Source of the DNA: Bradyrhizobium arachidis
GTDB lineage: Bacteria; Pseudomonadota; Alphaproteobacteria; Rhizobiales; Xanthobacteraceae
Length of the DNA stretch: 64,000 nucleotides
Assembly: GCF_015291705.1 (NCBI RefSeq)
Contig: NZ_CP030050.1
Span: forward strand, 186,001-250,000
Direction of reading: 5' to 3'
Shown here piece after piece: positions 19,004 to 30,637 of the stretch; within the stretch, counting starts at the first letter, position 1, and every line of letters begins with the position of its first letter. A model generated the notes under the pieces. The model had not been told where the DNA came from. It worked only from the letters and a program-made list of their open reading frames with translations, and made no database searches. The position numbers and the translations under genes are program-made.

Positions 19004-19960
19004 TCACAGCCGCCGCAGCGCCACGCTCTCCACGGTATGATCGGCGCCCTTCTTCAGGATCAGCGTCGCGCGGGGGCGGGTAGGCAAGATGTTGTCCTCG
19101 AGGTTGGCGAGGTTGGTGCGTTCCCAGATCGCGATCGCGGTCGCGGTGGCTTCCTCGTCCGACAGCAGCGCATAGCGGTTGAAGTAGGACTTTGGATTGG
19201 TGAACGCGGTGTCGCGCAGCGCCAGGAAGCGCTTGATGTACCACTGCCGCAGCGCCGCCTCGTCGGCGTCGATATAGACCGAGAAATCGAAGAAGTCGGA
19301 GACGACGGGCACCGCCTTGCCGTCGCGCGGCAGCTTGCCGGTCTGCAGCACGTTGACACCTTCGACGATCAAAATGTCGGGCTGGTCGACCTCGGCCCAC
19401 TGGCCCGGCACGATGTCGTAGGTCAGATGCGAATAAACCGGCGCACGCACATGGCGGCGGCCGGACTTGATGTCGGAGAGGAAGCTCAAGAGCAGCGGCA
19501 GGTCGTAGCTCTCCGGAAAACCCTTCTTCTGCATGATGCCCTGCCGGTCGAGCACCGCGTTCGGATAGAGGAATCCGTCCGTGGTGATCAGCTCGACTTT
19601 CGGCCGCGGCGACCAGCGCGCCAGCAGCGCCTGGAGCACGCGGGCCGTGGTGGACTTTCCGACCGCGACCGAGCCGGCGACGCCGATGATATAGGGCACC
19701 TTGCGGTCGCGGATGTTGAGGAACTGGCGCTCGGCGTAATACAGCCGCTGCATCGCATCGACATAGATCGAGAGCAGGCGCGACAGCGGCAGGTAAATGT
19801 CCTCGACCTCCTGCAAGTCGAGGCGGTCGTGCAGGGAGCGCAGCCGGTCGAACTCGCCCGGCTCCAGCGTCATCGGCGTATCGTCACGCAGTCGCGCCCA
19901 CTCTTCGCGCGAATAGACGCGGTAGGGGTTATACTGCTGCTCCGGTGCGCGGATATCCAT
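19004..19960 (-). CDS. coaA: Type I pantothenate kinase
   Basis: A 318-residue prokaryotic type I pantothenate kinase, the first committed enzyme of coenzyme A synthesis. Walker A is [12 protein letters not shown], followed by [24 protein letters not shown] and IVEGVNVLQ. Length is normal. It lies downstream of hisE on the same strand, with a 21-bp gap, so it may be cotranscribed at the end of the his block. coaE, the last enzyme of the same pathway, lies about 13 kb away at 33 kb. Confidence 0.97.
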   Translation of the reverse strand: MDIRAPEQQYNPYRVYSREEWARLRDDTPMTLEPGEFDRLRSLHDRLDLQEVEDIYLPLSRLLSIYVDAMQRLYYAERQFLNIRDRKVPYIIGVAGSVAVGKSTTARVLQALLARWSPRPKVELITTDGFLYPNAVLDRQGIMQKKGFPESYDLPLLLSFLSDIKSGRRHVRAPVYSHLTYDIVPGQWAEVDQPDILIVEGVNVLQTGKLPRDGKAVPVVSDFFDFSVYIDADEAALRQWYIKRFLALRDTAFTNPKSYFNRYALLSDEEATATAIAIWERTNLANLEDNILPTRPRATLILKKGADHTVESVALRRL

Positions 19961-19981
19961 GACGCGACCTCTCCACCTCGG

Positions 19982-20308
19982 CTAGTTGCCGCTCTTGCGC
20001 GACGCTTTCTCTTCCAACCCTGACATATTCGTTCGCTTGTCGAGCGCCGCTTCCACCTCTTCCAGCTTTACGCCGCGGGACTTGAGCAGCACAAGGAAGT
20101 GATAGAGCAGGTCGGCACTTTCAGCGATCAGATGCGCGCGATCGTTTTCGACTGCTGCGATTACGGTTTCGACTGCTTCCTCACCGAACTTCTTGGCGCA
20201 ATGCTCGGCGCCCTTGTCGAGGAGCTTGCGGGTATAGGAGGCCTCGCCACCGGACGCCGCGCGGGCGTCGATGGTCTCGGCGAGGTGATGGATCGTGAAA
20301 CGCGCCAT
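19982..20308 (-). CDS. hisE: Phosphoribosyl-ATP pyrophosphatase
   Basis: A 108-residue MazG-like enzyme for the second step of histidine synthesis, hydrolysing PR-ATP to [34 protein letters not shown] contains the metal-binding EExxE region, and [14 protein letters not shown] is the second helix pair. ATG 20308 is chosen over an upstream in-frame GTG (MARFTIHHL is the usual start). It is separate from hisI, as in other rhizobia. It sits between hisF and coaA. Confidence 0.96.
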   Translation of the reverse strand: MARFTIHHLAETIDARAASGGEASYTRKLLDKGAEHCAKKFGEEAVETVIAAVENDRAHLIAESADLLYHFLVLLKSRGVKLEEVEAALDKRTNMSGLEEKASRKSGN

Positions 20309-20384
20309 ACAGAACACTCAATACACGTCCGGCTGAACGAGCCGGTCTCGCCCGCCTATGTAGCATTTTTATGAAGCGGAGTCG

Positions 20385-21158
20385 TCAGGCATCAAGGCGC
20401 ATGGCTAGCCCGCGCCGGGCCATATGCTCCTTGGCTTCGCGGATGGTGAATTCCCCGAAGTGGAAGATCGAGGCGGCCAGCACCGCGGTGGCGTGGCCAT
20501 CGCGGATACCGTCGACGAGGTGGTCGAGATTGCCGACGCCGCCCGAGGCGATCACGGGAACGGGAACGCTGTCGGCGATCGCCCGGGTCAGCGGGATGTC
20601 GAAACCCTGCCTGGTGCCGTCGCGGTCCATCGAGGTGAGCAGGATTTCGCCGGCACCGAGCGAGACCACTTCCTGGGCATATTCGATGGCATCGATGCCC
20701 GTGGAGTTGCGCCCGCCATGGGTAAAAATCTCCCAGCGGTCGCCGCCCGGGCGCTTCACCCGCTTGGCGTCGATCGCGACCACCACGCACTGCTCGCCGA
20801 ATTTCTCGGCGGCTTCCTTGACGAACTCGCGTCGCGACACCGCCGCACTGTTGATCGAGACCTTGTCGGCGCCGGCGCGCAGCAGCGTCTTGATGTCGTT
20901 GACCTCGCGCACGCCGCCGCCGACGGTCACCGGCATGAAGCAGGCCTCGGCCGTACGCCGGACGACGTCGAGCATGATACCGCGGTTCTCATGGGTCGCG
21001 GTGATGTCGAGGAAGGTCAGCTCATCAGCGCCGGCGGCGTCATAGGCGATCGCCGCTTCGACGGGATCGCCGGCATCGCGCAGATCGACGAAATTGACGC
21101 CCTTGACGACGCGGCCGTCCTTGACGTCGAGGCAGGGGATGACGCGCACCTTGAACAT
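20385..21158 (-). CDS. hisF: Imidazole glycerol phosphate synthase, cyclase subunit
   Basis: A 257-residue TIM barrel that closes the imidazole ring using ammonia delivered by HisH. It begins [20 protein letters not shown]. The two phosphate-binding half-barrels show VTVGGGVR and VIASGGVG, and Asp residues at ends of strands (CLDVKDG, TSMDRDG) are the catalytic ones. It follows hisA by 3 bp and belongs to the same operon. hisF and hisA are visibly homologous, as expected. Confidence 0.98.
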   Translation of the reverse strand: MFKVRVIPCLDVKDGRVVKGVNFVDLRDAGDPVEAAIAYDAAGADELTFLDITATHENRGIMLDVVRRTAEACFMPVTVGGGVREVNDIKTLLRAGADKVSINSAAVSRREFVKEAAEKFGEQCVVVAIDAKRVKRPGGDRWEIFTHGGRNSTGIDAIEYAQEVVSLGAGEILLTSMDRDGTRQGFDIPLTRAIADSVPVPVIASGGVGNLDHLVDGIRDGHATAVLAASIFHFGEFTIREAKEHMARRGLAMRLDA

Positions 21159-21161
21159 GTG

Positions 21162-21908
21162 TCAGCTCCTGCGCGCGTCGCGGATCAGGGTGAGGGCGGC
21201 GGCGGGATCGAGCCGGCCGTCGTAAAGCGCGCGGCCGGCGATCGCACCGGCGAGCTTTTTCGCCCGCGGCGTCAGCATCGCCTTGACGTCCTCGATCGAG
21301 GCGAGGCCGCCGGAGGCGATCACGGGAATCGAGATCGCGTCGGCCAGCGCGATCGTCGCATCCAGGTTCAGGCCCTTGAGCAGGCCGTCCCGCGCGATGT
21401 CGGTGAAGATGATGGCGGCAACGCCCGCATCCTCGAAACGTTTTGCGATCTCCAGCACCGTGACTTGCGAGGTCTCGGCCCAGCCTTCGACCGCGACCTT
21501 GCCGTCGCGGGCGTCCAGCCCGACCGCGACGCGGCCGGAGAATTTCTTCGCGGCTTCCTTCACCAGCTGGGGATCGCGCACCGCGGCGGTGCCGATGATG
21601 ACGCGGGTGATGCCCTTGTCGAGCCAGGCTTCGACGGTCTTGAGATCGCGAATGCCGCCGCCGAGCTGCACCGGAATCTTGATCGTCTTCAGCATCGCCT
21701 CGACGGCCTCGGCATTCACCGGCTTGCCGGCAAACGCACCGTCGAGATCGACGACGTGGAGATACTCAAAACCCTGCTCGGCAAAGCTCTGCGCCTGCGC
21801 TGCTGGATTGAGGTTGAAAACGGTCGCGCGCGCCATGTCGCCTTGCTCGAGGCGCACGCATTGGCCGTTCTTGAGGTCGATCGCGGGAAAGAGAATCACG
21901 GTTTCCAT
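21162..21908 (-). CDS. hisA: Phosphoribosylformimino-5-aminoimidazole carboxamide ribotide isomerase
   Basis: A 248-residue TIM-barrel isomerase of the histidine pathway. [16 protein letters not shown] opens the protein, [10 protein letters not shown] and [12 protein letters not shown] are the two phosphate sites, and [12 protein letters not shown] carries the second catalytic Asp. The first 13 bp overlap the end of hisH, indicating coupled translation. Confidence 0.98.
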   Translation of the reverse strand: METVILFPAIDLKNGQCVRLEQGDMARATVFNLNPAAQAQSFAEQGFEYLHVVDLDGAFAGKPVNAEAVEAMLKTIKIPVQLGGGIRDLKTVEAWLDKGITRVIIGTAAVRDPQLVKEAAKKFSGRVAVGLDARDGKVAVEGWAETSQVTVLEIAKRFEDAGVAAIIFTDIARDGLLKGLNLDATIALADAISIPVIASGGLASIEDVKAMLTPRAKKLAGAIAGRALYDGRLDPAAALTLIRDARRS

Positions 21909-22546
21909 CGCAAAAAGTTCGAGATCAGGGCCAGACCAAAACGCTGGCTCTTCTCGGGGTGAAACTGCGTGCCGATGGCGGTGTCCTTGGCGACGATCGC
22001 GGTGACAGGCCCGCCATAATCGGCGCGCGCCAGCACGTCCGCCTCACTGGCGGGGTTGAGGTGGTAGGAGTGCACGAAATAAGCGTGCTGGCCCTTGGGG
22101 CCGAGCGGCAGCTTGTTCAGCACCGGATGCTCCCTGAGCACCTCGAGCGTATTCCAGCCCATGTGCGGGATCTTCAGGTTTTCATCGCGCGGCGTGATCT
22201 TCTCGACGTCGCCGCCGATCCAGTTCAGGCCTTCGGTGATGACATGCTCCTTGCCGCGGCTCGCCATCAGCTGCATGCCAACGCAGATGCCGAAGAACGG
22301 CCGCGCCTTGACGCGGACCGCCTCGGTGATCGCCTCAACCATGCCGTTGACGGCATCGAGCCCGCGCCGGCAATCGGCGAAGGCGCCGACGCCCGGCAGC
22401 ACCAGACGGTCAGCCTCATAGGCCTGATCGGGATCGCTGGTGACGAAAACCTTTTGCGGATTTTCCAGGCTGCGCGCGGCGCGCTCGAAGGCCTTCGCGG
22501 CGGAATGCAGATTCCCGGAACCGTAATCGATGATGGCGACGCTCAT
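21896..22546 (-). CDS. hisH: Imidazole glycerol phosphate synthase, glutaminase subunit
   Basis: A 216-residue class-I glutamine amidotransferase that supplies ammonia to HisF. It starts [19 protein letters not shown]; the catalytic nucleophile is Cys in [10 protein letters not shown], and the His/Glu pair is in [13 protein letters not shown]. The longer open frame to 22771 is rejected because this start matches the family and overlaps the upstream gene by 4 bp (ATGA). Confidence 0.97.
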   Translation of the reverse strand: MSVAIIDYGSGNLHSAAKAFERAARSLENPQKVFVTSDPDQAYEADRLVLPGVGAFADCRRGLDAVNGMVEAITEAVRVKARPFFGICVGMQLMASRGKEHVITEGLNWIGGDVEKITPRDENLKIPHMGWNTLEVLREHPVLNKLPLGPKGQHAYFVHSYHLNPASEADVLARADYGGPVTAIVAKDTAIGTQFHPEKSQRFGLALISNFLRWKP

Positions 22547-23073
22547 CTTGACCCTCCCGGTTCTGGAAACAAACCAATGATGCCGCCGGCCGGAATCGGC
22601 GGCGGGTTCGAGAATTGCTGGCCCGGCACGCTGCGGGTCGGTGGCGGGCCGCCGCGATCGACGGCCCATTGATCGTTGACGATGCCGTGCTGCTTCTGGC
22701 TCCAGCGCTCGAAGAAGCGGCGCTCGGCGGTGTCCTCGTCGTCGGCAATCACGACGTCGAGCTGCCGCCATTTGCCGCGCGACAGCGTCCAGCGACGCAG
22801 GCTCGAAGCCTCAAAACCCATCAAGAGCGCGACGATGAGATCTGAGAAGAAGATCGACGAACGTCCGACACCGAGGCTGGACAGGCCGGCGTTGAATGCG
22901 GCCACGAAAATCAGATAGCCGATCAGCGCCAGCCAAAGCCGGTTCCACAGCAGCCAGAACGGGCCGAAGATCATCGCCCAGAAATGAAAGCCGTCGCGCA
23001 CGAACACGAACTTGTCGGTCGCACGCAGATCGGCTCCGGCAGGAGAGGGAGCATGAACTGTGTAGACAGGCAT
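22543..23073 (-). CDS. DUF2628 membrane protein in the his operon
   Basis: A 176-residue protein from ATG 23071-23073 (MPVYTVHAP). It has two or three hydrophobic segments ([47 protein letters not shown]) and a soluble Pro-rich tail. The pattern matches DUF2628, which I know from the same place between hisB and hisH in other Rhizobiales. Its function is unknown. The 4-bp overlap with hisH makes cotranslation likely. Confidence 0.85.
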   Translation of the reverse strand: MPVYTVHAPSPAGADLRATDKFVFVRDGFHFWAMIFGPFWLLWNRLWLALIGYLIFVAAFNAGLSSLGVGRSSIFFSDLIVALLMGFEASSLRRWTLSRGKWRQLDVVIADDEDTAERRFFERWSQKQHGIVNDQWAVDRGGPPPTRSVPGQQFSNPPPIPAGGIIGLFPEPGGSR

Positions 23074-23139
23074 GGCGATGCCCCGTGCTCGAGAATTGAG
23101 TAGAAAGCGCAAGCGGCGCATGCCGCCGGCCGGAAGACG

Positions 23140-23733
23140 TCAGCCGCCGAGCGAGCCCTTGGTGGACGGGATCTCGCCCGCAGCCTTCGGATCGATCGCG
23201 ACCGCGGTGCGCAGCGCCCGTGCCAGACCCTTGAAGCAGGACTCGGCGATATGGTGGCTGTTATCGCCATATAGGGTCTCGACGTGGAGAGTCACGCCGG
23301 CGTTGATGGCGAAGGCCTGGAACCACTCGCGCACCAGCTCGGTGTCGAACTCGCCGATCTTGTCGCGGGGGAAGTCGGCCTTGAACACCAGGAACGGGCG
23401 GCCCGAGATGTCGATGACCACGCGCGACAGCGTCTCGTCCATGGGCATGTGCACGCCGGCATAGCGGGTGATGCCCGCCATGTTGCCGAGCGCCTGCTTG
23501 ACCGCCTGGCCGAGCGCGATGCCGGTGTCTTCGGTGGTATGGTGATAATCAATGTGCAGGTCGCCGACCGCCTTGACCGTGAGGTCGATGCGGGAATGGC
23601 GGGCGAGGAGATCGAGCATATGGTCGAAAAAGCCGATGCCGGTCGCGATATTGGCCACGCCGGTGCCATCGAGGTTCACGGAGACCTCGATGTCGGTTTC
23701 CTTGGTCTTGCGCTTGATCGTCGCGGTGCGCAT
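23140..23733 (-). CDS. hisB: Imidazoleglycerol-phosphate dehydratase
   Basis: A 197-residue manganese enzyme of histidine synthesis, monofunctional (no N-terminal phosphatase). [15 protein letters not shown] and [16 protein letters not shown] are the paired metal-binding repeats, and DDSHHIAESxFK-type sequence (here [19 protein letters not shown]) ends the core. It is the first gene of the minus-strand his block. Confidence 0.98.
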   Translation of the reverse strand: MRTATIKRKTKETDIEVSVNLDGTGVANIATGIGFFDHMLDLLARHSRIDLTVKAVGDLHIDYHHTTEDTGIALGQAVKQALGNMAGITRYAGVHMPMDETLSRVVIDISGRPFLVFKADFPRDKIGEFDTELVREWFQAFAINAGVTLHVETLYGDNSHHIAESCFKGLARALRTAVAIDPKAAGEIPSTKGSLGG

Positions 23734-23759
23734 GGAAAATCGGTTTCCACGTTGGTTTT

Positions 23760-23808
23760 GAGCATGATCTTGTCGGAAAACCGGTACCCACTTTTCCGGA
23801 TCATGCTC
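23760..23808. repeat. Palindromic repeat, family G (copy 2)
   Basis: GAGCATGATC at the left and GATCATGCTC at the right, with inner arms GGAAAACCGG / CTTTTCCGG. It is located between the divergent hisB and hslV genes. Confidence 0.85.
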
Positions 23809-23987
23809 TTTGAGCCGAAAACGCCAGTCTCTTAACAGCCAAATGACGCCTTCGCTACTGCGGGAACGGCTGGCGGGGCCTCTACTTCTGCCTATGGTGA
23901 GCGAAATTCGGCCCGGAACGGCCCGTTGTGCGCCTGTTGTCCCTTGGCTCCCGACCCCCTAAATCAGCCCGGACAACGAGGATTACG

Positions 23988-24548
23988 ATGCAGGATTCCC
24001 AGAACAGCTCGCCGGGCTGGCACGGCACCACGATTTTGACGGTCCGCAAGGGCGGCAAGGTGGTGGTCGGAGGCGACGGCCAGGTCTCGATCGGCCAGAC
24101 CGTGATCAAGTCCAACGCCAAGAAGGTCCGCAAGCTCGGCAAGGGCGACGTCATCGGCGGCTTTGCCGGCGCCACCGCCGACGCCTTCACCCTGTTTGAG
24201 CGGCTGGAGAGCAAGCTCGAGCAATATCCGGGGCAATTGACCCGGGCCGCGGTGGAGCTGGCCAAGGACTGGCGGACCGACCGTTACCTCAGGCGGCTGG
24301 AGGCCATGATGATCGTGGCCGACAAGGACGTCTCTCTGGTCCTGACCGGCACCGGCGACGTGCTCGAGCCCGAGGCCGGCGTGATGGCGATCGGCTCCGG
24401 CGGCAACTACGCGTTGGCGGCCGCGCGGGCCCTGATCGACACCGACAAGGACGCCGAGACCATCGTCCGCCGCTCCCTCGACATCGCCGCCGACATCTGC
24501 GTCTACACCAACCGCAATCTGACCATTGAGAGCCTGGCGACCGGGTAG
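23988..24548 (+). CDS. hslV: ATP-dependent protease peptidase subunit HslV (ClpQ)
   Basis: A 186-residue proteasome-like peptidase. The catalytic N-terminal threonine is Thr14 of the precursor in [12 protein letters not shown], so a 13-residue propeptide is removed. [28 protein letters not shown] and [16 protein letters not shown] are family motifs. ATG 23988 is chosen over the open frame from 23928. The partner ATPase hslU is 1.3 kb downstream, separated by two unrelated small genes, as is seen in other Bradyrhizobium-type genomes. Confidence 0.97.
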   Translation: MQDSQNSSPGWHGTTILTVRKGGKVVVGGDGQVSIGQTVIKSNAKKVRKLGKGDVIGGFAGATADAFTLFERLESKLEQYPGQLTRAAVELAKDWRTDRYLRRLEAMMIVADKDVSLVLTGTGDVLEPEAGVMAIGSGGNYALAAARALIDTDKDAETIVRRSLDIAADICVYTNRNLTIESLATG

Positions 24549-24591
24549 AGCTTGCCTGTGATTGGACGGCGGAGCTCGGGAGCCGATGTAA

Positions 24592-24711
24592 CCTCTCCCG
24601 CTTGCGGGAGAGGTCGGCGCGTAGCGCCGGGTGAGGGCTCTCTCCACCCAGGGAGTGTCCCGATGCTGAGATACCCTCTCCCCAACCCTCTCCCGCAAGC
24701 GGGAGAGGGGG
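24592..24711. repeat. Palindromic repeat, family B (copy 1)
   Basis: The element has CCTCTCCCGCTTGCGGGAGAGG at its left end and the reverse, CTCTCCCGCAAGCGGGAGAGG, at its right end, each a hairpin on its own. It is located between hslV and the acetyltransferase gene. A second, diverged copy lies at about 61.4 kb. Confidence 0.9.
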
Positions 24712-24734
24712 CGAAGCACCGTTGTGGCGGCTAG

Positions 24735-25220
24735 ATGAGCCTCTCCTACACTTTCCGCCCGATGACCACGGCCGATCTGCCGCTGATCCGGCGGTGGCTG
24801 AGGGAGGCGCATGTGCGGGAATGGTGGGGCGATCCGGACGAGCAGTTTACACTCGTCAGCGGCGACCTCGATGAGCCCGCCATGGACCAGTTCATCGTGT
24901 TGGCTGACGACAAGCCGTTCGGCTATCTTCAGTGCTACCGCCTGACCGCCTGGAATACGGGCTTCGGGCCGCAGCCGGAGGGCACGCGTGGGATCGACCA
25001 GTTCATCGGCGAAGGCGACATGGTCGGGCGCGGCCACGGCTCGGCGTTCATCCGCCAATTTGTCGATGATTGCTTCCGGCACGGCCTGCCGCGCATGGTC
25101 ACTGACCCCGATCCGCTCAACGCGCGCGCGCTGCGCGCTTACGAGAAGGCAGGTTTCGTCCGCGACCACATGGTCGACACGCCCGACGGGACGGCGCTGC
25201 TGATGGTACGCGAGCCATGA
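24735..25220 (+). CDS. GNAT family N-acetyltransferase, AAC(6')-like
   Basis: A 161-residue GNAT protein. The N-terminal [28 protein letters not shown] and the acetyl-CoA loop [16 protein letters not shown] resemble the AAC(6')/siderophore-acetyltransferase branch. [19 protein letters not shown] is the usual C-terminal motif. Substrate cannot be deduced, and resistance should not be assumed. It overlaps the next gene by 4 bp (ATGA). Confidence 0.88.
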   Translation: MSLSYTFRPMTTADLPLIRRWLREAHVREWWGDPDEQFTLVSGDLDEPAMDQFIVLADDKPFGYLQCYRLTAWNTGFGPQPEGTRGIDQFIGEGDMVGRGHGSAFIRQFVDDCFRHGLPRMVTDPDPLNARALRAYEKAGFVRDHMVDTPDGTALLMVREP

Positions 25221-25834
25221 CGCTAGTCCACGCGCGCGCGAGTAGGGCCGCAGTCTCGCCGCTCGCCTGGGTCGCCATCGCGCTGTCGCTGCTGGCGCTG
25301 CAGGCCGCGGTGCTGTTCGCGATGGGGCGTGTGCCGATCTGCACCTGCGGCTATGTCAAGCTCTGGCACGGCGTGGTGAACAGCTCGGAGAATTCGCAGC
25401 ACATTGCCGACTGGTACAGTTTCTCGCACGTCCTGCACGGCTTCCTGTTCTATGGCCTGACCTGGCTGCTGTTCGCGCGGCTGCCGCTGCTACGCCTCTC
25501 CTGGCCCGCCCGGTTGATCATCGCGATGCTGATCGAAGGCGCCTGGGAGATCGTCGAGAATTCGCCGTTCATCATCGAGCGTTACCGCGCCGGCACGATC
25601 TCGCTGGATTATTACGGCGACAGCATCGTGAATTCGATCTCTGACACGCTGTTCATGATGCTCGGGTTCCTCGCCGCGCGTGTGCTCCCTATATCTGTGA
25701 CCGTCCTCACCGGGCTCGCCTTCGAAATCATGCTGGCGCTCCACATTCGCGACAATCTGACGCTCAATATATTGATGCTGATCCATCCGCTCGAGGCCGT
25801 GAAGCAATGGCAATCCGGCCCGCCCATCATCTGA
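25217..25834 (+). CDS. DUF2585 (UPF0314) membrane protein
   Basis: A 205-residue protein with four or more membrane segments ([57 protein letters not shown]). [30 protein letters not shown] and [17 protein letters not shown] are the conserved polar patches of UPF0314. Function is unknown. It is coupled to the acetyltransferase gene and placed just before hslU. Confidence 0.88.
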   Translation: MTLVHARASRAAVSPLAWVAIALSLLALQAAVLFAMGRVPICTCGYVKLWHGVVNSSENSQHIADWYSFSHVLHGFLFYGLTWLLFARLPLLRLSWPARLIIAMLIEGAWEIVENSPFIIERYRAGTISLDYYGDSIVNSISDTLFMMLGFLAARVLPISVTVLTGLAFEIMLALHIRDNLTLNILMLIHPLEAVKQWQSGPPII

Positions 25835-25883
25835 CCTAAAATGCGGCTTGTCCTTGGCCGCCTCCAGCCCTAGCTAAGCAGAC

Positions 25884-27188
<1,305 letters not shown>

Positions 27189-27215
27189 TTCGCGAGAGAT
27201 CAGCTATCTATTCCG

Positions 27216-27350
27216 CCGTCGTCCCCGCGAACGCGGGGACCCATAACCACCAGCGGTCCTTATTGAAACAGATGGCGGCTCCGATTCCGGCACACACGAC
27301 CTCCTGTGGTTATGGGTCCCGGGTCGCGCTTCGCTTGCCCGGGACGACAG
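27216..27350. repeat. Palindromic repeat, family C (copy 1)
   Basis: CCGTCGTCCCCGCGAACGCG at the left and CCCGGGACGACAG at the right, with inner arms GGGACCCATAACCAC and GTGGTTATGGGTCCC. It lies between hslU and an unrecognised membrane protein. Another copy is at 52560-52700. Confidence 0.9.
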
Positions 27351-27381
27351 CGGAGATAGATCGCGCCAGCTCAGGTGCGGC

Positions 27382-28506
27382 GTGATCGCTGACATCCAGA
27401 AGAATCCCTGGCGCGTGCTGCTCGCGATCAACGCGGCGGTCATCGTCGGCGTGTTCATTCACAAGATCCTGCTGCCGCCTTACGTCCCCTACATCCACCT
27501 CCTCGTCGACTACCATTTCGGCTTCATCAAGCGCGCGCTGATCGGGGCGATCGTCGCGCTGTTCACGGACAAGGTGCCGGTGTGGCTCGTGTTCGCCATC
27601 TCAGGCGCGGCGTGGCTGGTGACGCTGGGGCTGTTCCTCAGGCTCTTCCAGAAGACGTTCGGCTTCTCCAATAAGACGCTGCCGCTGTTCGTCCTGATCG
27701 TGGGCTCGCCATACTTCTTGAAGAATTTCATGCACACGCTCGGCCATTTCGACATCTATGGCTGCGTGTTCGCGCTCATCCTGCTGCTGATGCCGGCGGG
27801 CTCGCTGCTGTTCGTCGCGACAGCCACGCTGTTCGCGATCATCCTGGTGCTGATCCACCACATCCATCTGCTGATGTATGTGCCGACCATCATCACCATC
27901 GTCGGAATCAGGCACTATCTCGTGCACGGCATCACCAGAACGAATATCGCATTCGGTTTTGTGGCGCTGCTGTGCGTGAGCACGCTGTTCTTGGCGGCGC
28001 AGTTCCTGGGAACGATGCCGATCCCCGAGGCGGATTTCCTGGCCTATCTGAAGAGCCGCATGGCCGATCCGTCCCGCACCAGCCTGCTCCAGTTCAGCTA
28101 CATCTGGTACCAGCCGCTGTCGAAGGAGGTGTCCGACACCTGGAAATGGCTGCCGCACAACATCCTCGGCCTGCCCGTGTTCGCGCTGCTGCTCTGGCTG
28201 CACACGCCACTGTGGCGCTATTTCGCCGACCTGATCGCCGCGCTCGCGAACGAGCTGCACCGGCGCTTGGTCATAGCGGCGCTGCTCGGCATCAGCCTCG
28301 CCTATCTCATCATGTTCGCGATGGTGTTCGATTATTCGCGCTGGATGTCGAACTGGGCGGTCTGCATGTTCCTGATCCTGCACGCGGTGAAGACGCTGCC
28401 CGCCGCGCGCGAAACCGCGTTGATCCCGTCGGACGACAAGAGGACCAACATCTTCGGCCTGGTCCTCACCCTGATCCCGCGCGTCGGAATCGTCCGGCCG
28501 TTCTAG
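27382..28506 (+). CDS. Unrecognised polytopic membrane protein
   Basis: A 374-residue, strongly hydrophobic protein with about nine predicted membrane segments (e.g. VLLAINAAVIVGVFIHKILL; LVFAISGAAWLVTLGLFLRL; VATATLFAIILVLIHHIHLL). The loop DYHFGFIKRALIGAI near residue 43 and a C-terminal FDYSRWMSNW are the polar features most likely to be conserved. The general layout recalls polysaccharide polymerase or glycosyltransferase-like proteins, but I cannot place it. The start is GTG 27382, only 31 bp from a repeat. Confidence 0.7.
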   Translation: MIADIQKNPWRVLLAINAAVIVGVFIHKILLPPYVPYIHLLVDYHFGFIKRALIGAIVALFTDKVPVWLVFAISGAAWLVTLGLFLRLFQKTFGFSNKTLPLFVLIVGSPYFLKNFMHTLGHFDIYGCVFALILLLMPAGSLLFVATATLFAIILVLIHHIHLLMYVPTIITIVGIRHYLVHGITRTNIAFGFVALLCVSTLFLAAQFLGTMPIPEADFLAYLKSRMADPSRTSLLQFSYIWYQPLSKEVSDTWKWLPHNILGLPVFALLLWLHTPLWRYFADLIAALANELHRRLVIAALLGISLAYLIMFAMVFDYSRWMSNWAVCMFLILHAVKTLPAARETALIPSDDKRTNIFGLVLTLIPRVGIVRPF

Positions 28507-28511
28507 CGGAT

Positions 28512-29102
28512 TTAAAATCTCGCCCGCCTGATCCGCACATACAGCGCACCCTCGCCGCCGTGGCCGATTGCGGCCTCCTCGAAGCCGACGACGAAGGCGC
28601 GGAATTCCGGCAGGCTCAGCCATTCCGGCACTTGCCGCCGCAGCACGCCGCTTTCGCCGCCGCTGCGGCCCTTGCCGGTGATGACGAGCACGAAGGTCAG
28701 GCCGTCATGATGGGCGCGGTGCAGGAATCCGGTGAGGGCACGATGGGCGCGCATCTGGGTCATGCCGTGCAGGTCGAGCCGCGCCTCGATCTCGCTGCGG
28801 CCACGCGACAGTTTTGTGCGCTCGCGCTTGCCGAGCGGCGCCAGCGGCGGCATCGCCGGTTTTGCCACGCGCGGCGCGGGCGCAGCCGCAACCGGCCGCG
28901 GTGACGACGCAGGTCGCATAGCCGGCGCGGCGGGCGAAGACTCCGCGCGCTGCCCGGCCGGCGGCTTTGGCGCGCGATGCTTGCGCAGCGGCTTGACGTG
29001 CTTGGCGACGAGGTCCCACAGCTCGCGCTCCTCCTCGCTCAGCGCGCGGCGGCGCGGCGAGGGACGAGGCTCCAGCACGGGCGGACGGGACGATCGCTTC
29101 AT
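28512..29102 (-). CDS. Smr domain protein
   Basis: A 196-residue protein whose C-terminal half is a small MutS-related (Smr) domain: LDLHGMTQMRAHRALTGFL and VLVITGKGRSGGESGVLRR. The N-terminal 90 residues are Pro/Ala/Arg-rich and probably disordered. Smr domains act as nucleases on DNA or RNA in several lineages; the target here is unknown. The start codon overlaps the mltA stop by 4 bp, so the two are coupled. Confidence 0.92.
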   Translation of the reverse strand: MKRSSRPPVLEPRPSPRRRALSEEERELWDLVAKHVKPLRKHRAPKPPAGQRAESSPAAPAMRPASSPRPVAAAPAPRVAKPAMPPLAPLGKRERTKLSRGRSEIEARLDLHGMTQMRAHRALTGFLHRAHHDGLTFVLVITGKGRSGGESGVLRRQVPEWLSLPEFRAFVVGFEEAAIGHGGEGALYVRIRRARF

Positions 29103-30637
29103 TGCTGCCGATGGGACCGATTCTTCACCGGCCGCCGCGGCTCGGCAGCGGGCTCGATCACGGGACGTGGCACCGGTAGCGGGACCGGGCCGGCGGTAGC
29201 GACCGTCTCGCTTTTATCCGGCGTTGCGACGGCGGCAGGCGTGCCCTTGGCCAGATCCTTCGTGGGCCCGGTTTGCGGAAACAGCCTTGCGATCTTCTCC
29301 GACGGCCTGGGATCCGGCACCGGCAGCCGCGCGGCCCGCGCCGCGGGATCGATGCCCTTCGGCACCAACATGACAAAGTGCATGGGATGGCGGAGCCGCC
29401 CGGAAACGCGACCGGCCTCCTGGCCGGCACCAAAGTAGAGATCGGCGCGCGCAGGGCCGATGATGGCCGAGCCGGTGTCCTGCGCGATCATCAACCGATG
29501 GAACGGTGTCTTGGACCGTTCGGAATCGATCGGCAGCTCGCCCTCGATAAAGAACGGCGTGCCGTAGACATGCAGCGACTTGTCGACCGCGATCGAGCGG
29601 CCGGCGGTGAGCGGAATGCCTTGCGCGCCGACCGCCTCGTCCTTGTCGGAGAGATTGACCTCGCGGAAGAAGATGTAGGAACGGTTCTGGCGCCGCAGCT
29701 CCTTGGCGCCGTCAGGGTTCTGCGCCATCCACTCCCTGATCTTCTGCATCGACATCTCTTCCTTCGGAATGATGCCGCGCTCGATCAGGATGCGACCGAC
29801 GGCGGTGTAGGGATAGCCGTTATAGGCGTCGTAGTTGAGCCGGACGGTGCCGCCGTCGTCGAACTTGATCCGCGCCGAGCCCTGGATCTGGGCGAACAAG
29901 AGATCGGTCGGATCCTTCAGCCAGGCGATCTCGAGCCCGCGGCCGGCGATCTTGCCGTCCTCGATCTCACCGCGATCGTAATAGGGCACGAGCTTGCGGC
30001 GGCCGATCTTGCGGTACACCGGCCCCTTGTTGGGCAAGCTCACCGAATCCTGCTTGTAGCCGCGCACGAACAGGTTTGACGGGCGGCGATAGACCGGCAC
30101 GTTGAAGACGTCAGTCTGCGTGCGCGATCCCTCCAGCACCGGCTCGTAATAGCCGGTGACGAAACCGTCGGGCTCGCCAAGGCGGGAGATGCGCAGCGGC
30201 GCGAAATTCTGCTCGAAGAAGGCTTTTGCTTTCGCGTCGTCGCTGAGGTCGAGCGATTTGGCGGCGCGGCAGGGCTCGTTCAGCGAGGCGCCGAGCGCTT
30301 TCGGCTCAGCCGCACCCGACTGTGCATTGATAGACTTGCAGCTCGCGCGAAAGGTCTTGTAGGCGGCGAGATGGTCGTCCTCGCTCCAGCCCTTCACGTC
30401 GGCCCAGGCCAGCGGCAGGTATTGCGCGCCTGATATCTCGAATGGCAAGGGAAGCTGCGGATAGGGCAAGGCCCGCGGAGGGTGGGCAGCCAATTCCGGG
30501 AGATGATGGTGATGACTGCGATAGTGGCGGCGGGCCGCCTCGGCGCCGAGCGAAAACGACGATAGCGCGACGACACCTGCGCAGAGCGCCGTCGCGCTAT
30601 TCTTCAGAAGGGTCTTAATTCGCGCTTCCGGTGCCAA
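29099..30637 (-). CDS. mltA: MltA-type lytic transglycosylase
   Basis: A 512-residue exported enzyme that cleaves peptidoglycan between MurNAc and GlcNAc to anhydro products. A signal peptide (to about AEA) is followed by a His-rich segment, then the MltA domain (FVTGYYEPVLEGSRT, LNYDAYNGYPYTAVGRIL) and the 3D domain (AQDTGSAIIGPARADLYFGAGQEAG) with the catalytic Asp. A ~90-residue Pro-rich C-terminal extension is unusual in length. No lipobox is seen, unlike E. coli MltA. It overlaps the Tim44-like gene by 23 bp. Confidence 0.93.
   Translation of the reverse strand: MAPEARIKTLLKNSATALCAGVVALSSFSLGAEAARRHYRSHHHHLPELAAHPPRALPYPQLPLPFEISGAQYLPLAWADVKGWSEDDHLAAYKTFRASCKSINAQSGAAEPKALGASLNEPCRAAKSLDLSDDAKAKAFFEQNFAPLRISRLGEPDGFVTGYYEPVLEGSRTQTDVFNVPVYRRPSNLFVRGYKQDSVSLPNKGPVYRKIGRRKLVPYYDRGEIEDGKIAGRGLEIAWLKDPTDLLFAQIQGSARIKFDDGGTVRLNYDAYNGYPYTAVGRILIERGIIPKEEMSMQKIREWMAQNPDGAKELRRQNRSYIFFREVNLSDKDEAVGAQGIPLTAGRSIAVDKSLHVYGTPFFIEGELPIDSERSKTPFHRLMIAQDTGSAIIGPARADLYFGAGQEAGRVSGRLRHPMHFVMLVPKGIDPAARAARLPVPDPRPSEKIARLFPQTGPTKDLAKGTPAAVATPDKSETVATAGPVPLPVPRPVIEPAAEPRRPVKNRSHRQQ

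Noticed and set aside
24552..24734. 60-residue frames on both strands around the family B repeat
   Set aside because: They consist of the repeat itself, whose palindromic arms stay open by chance.
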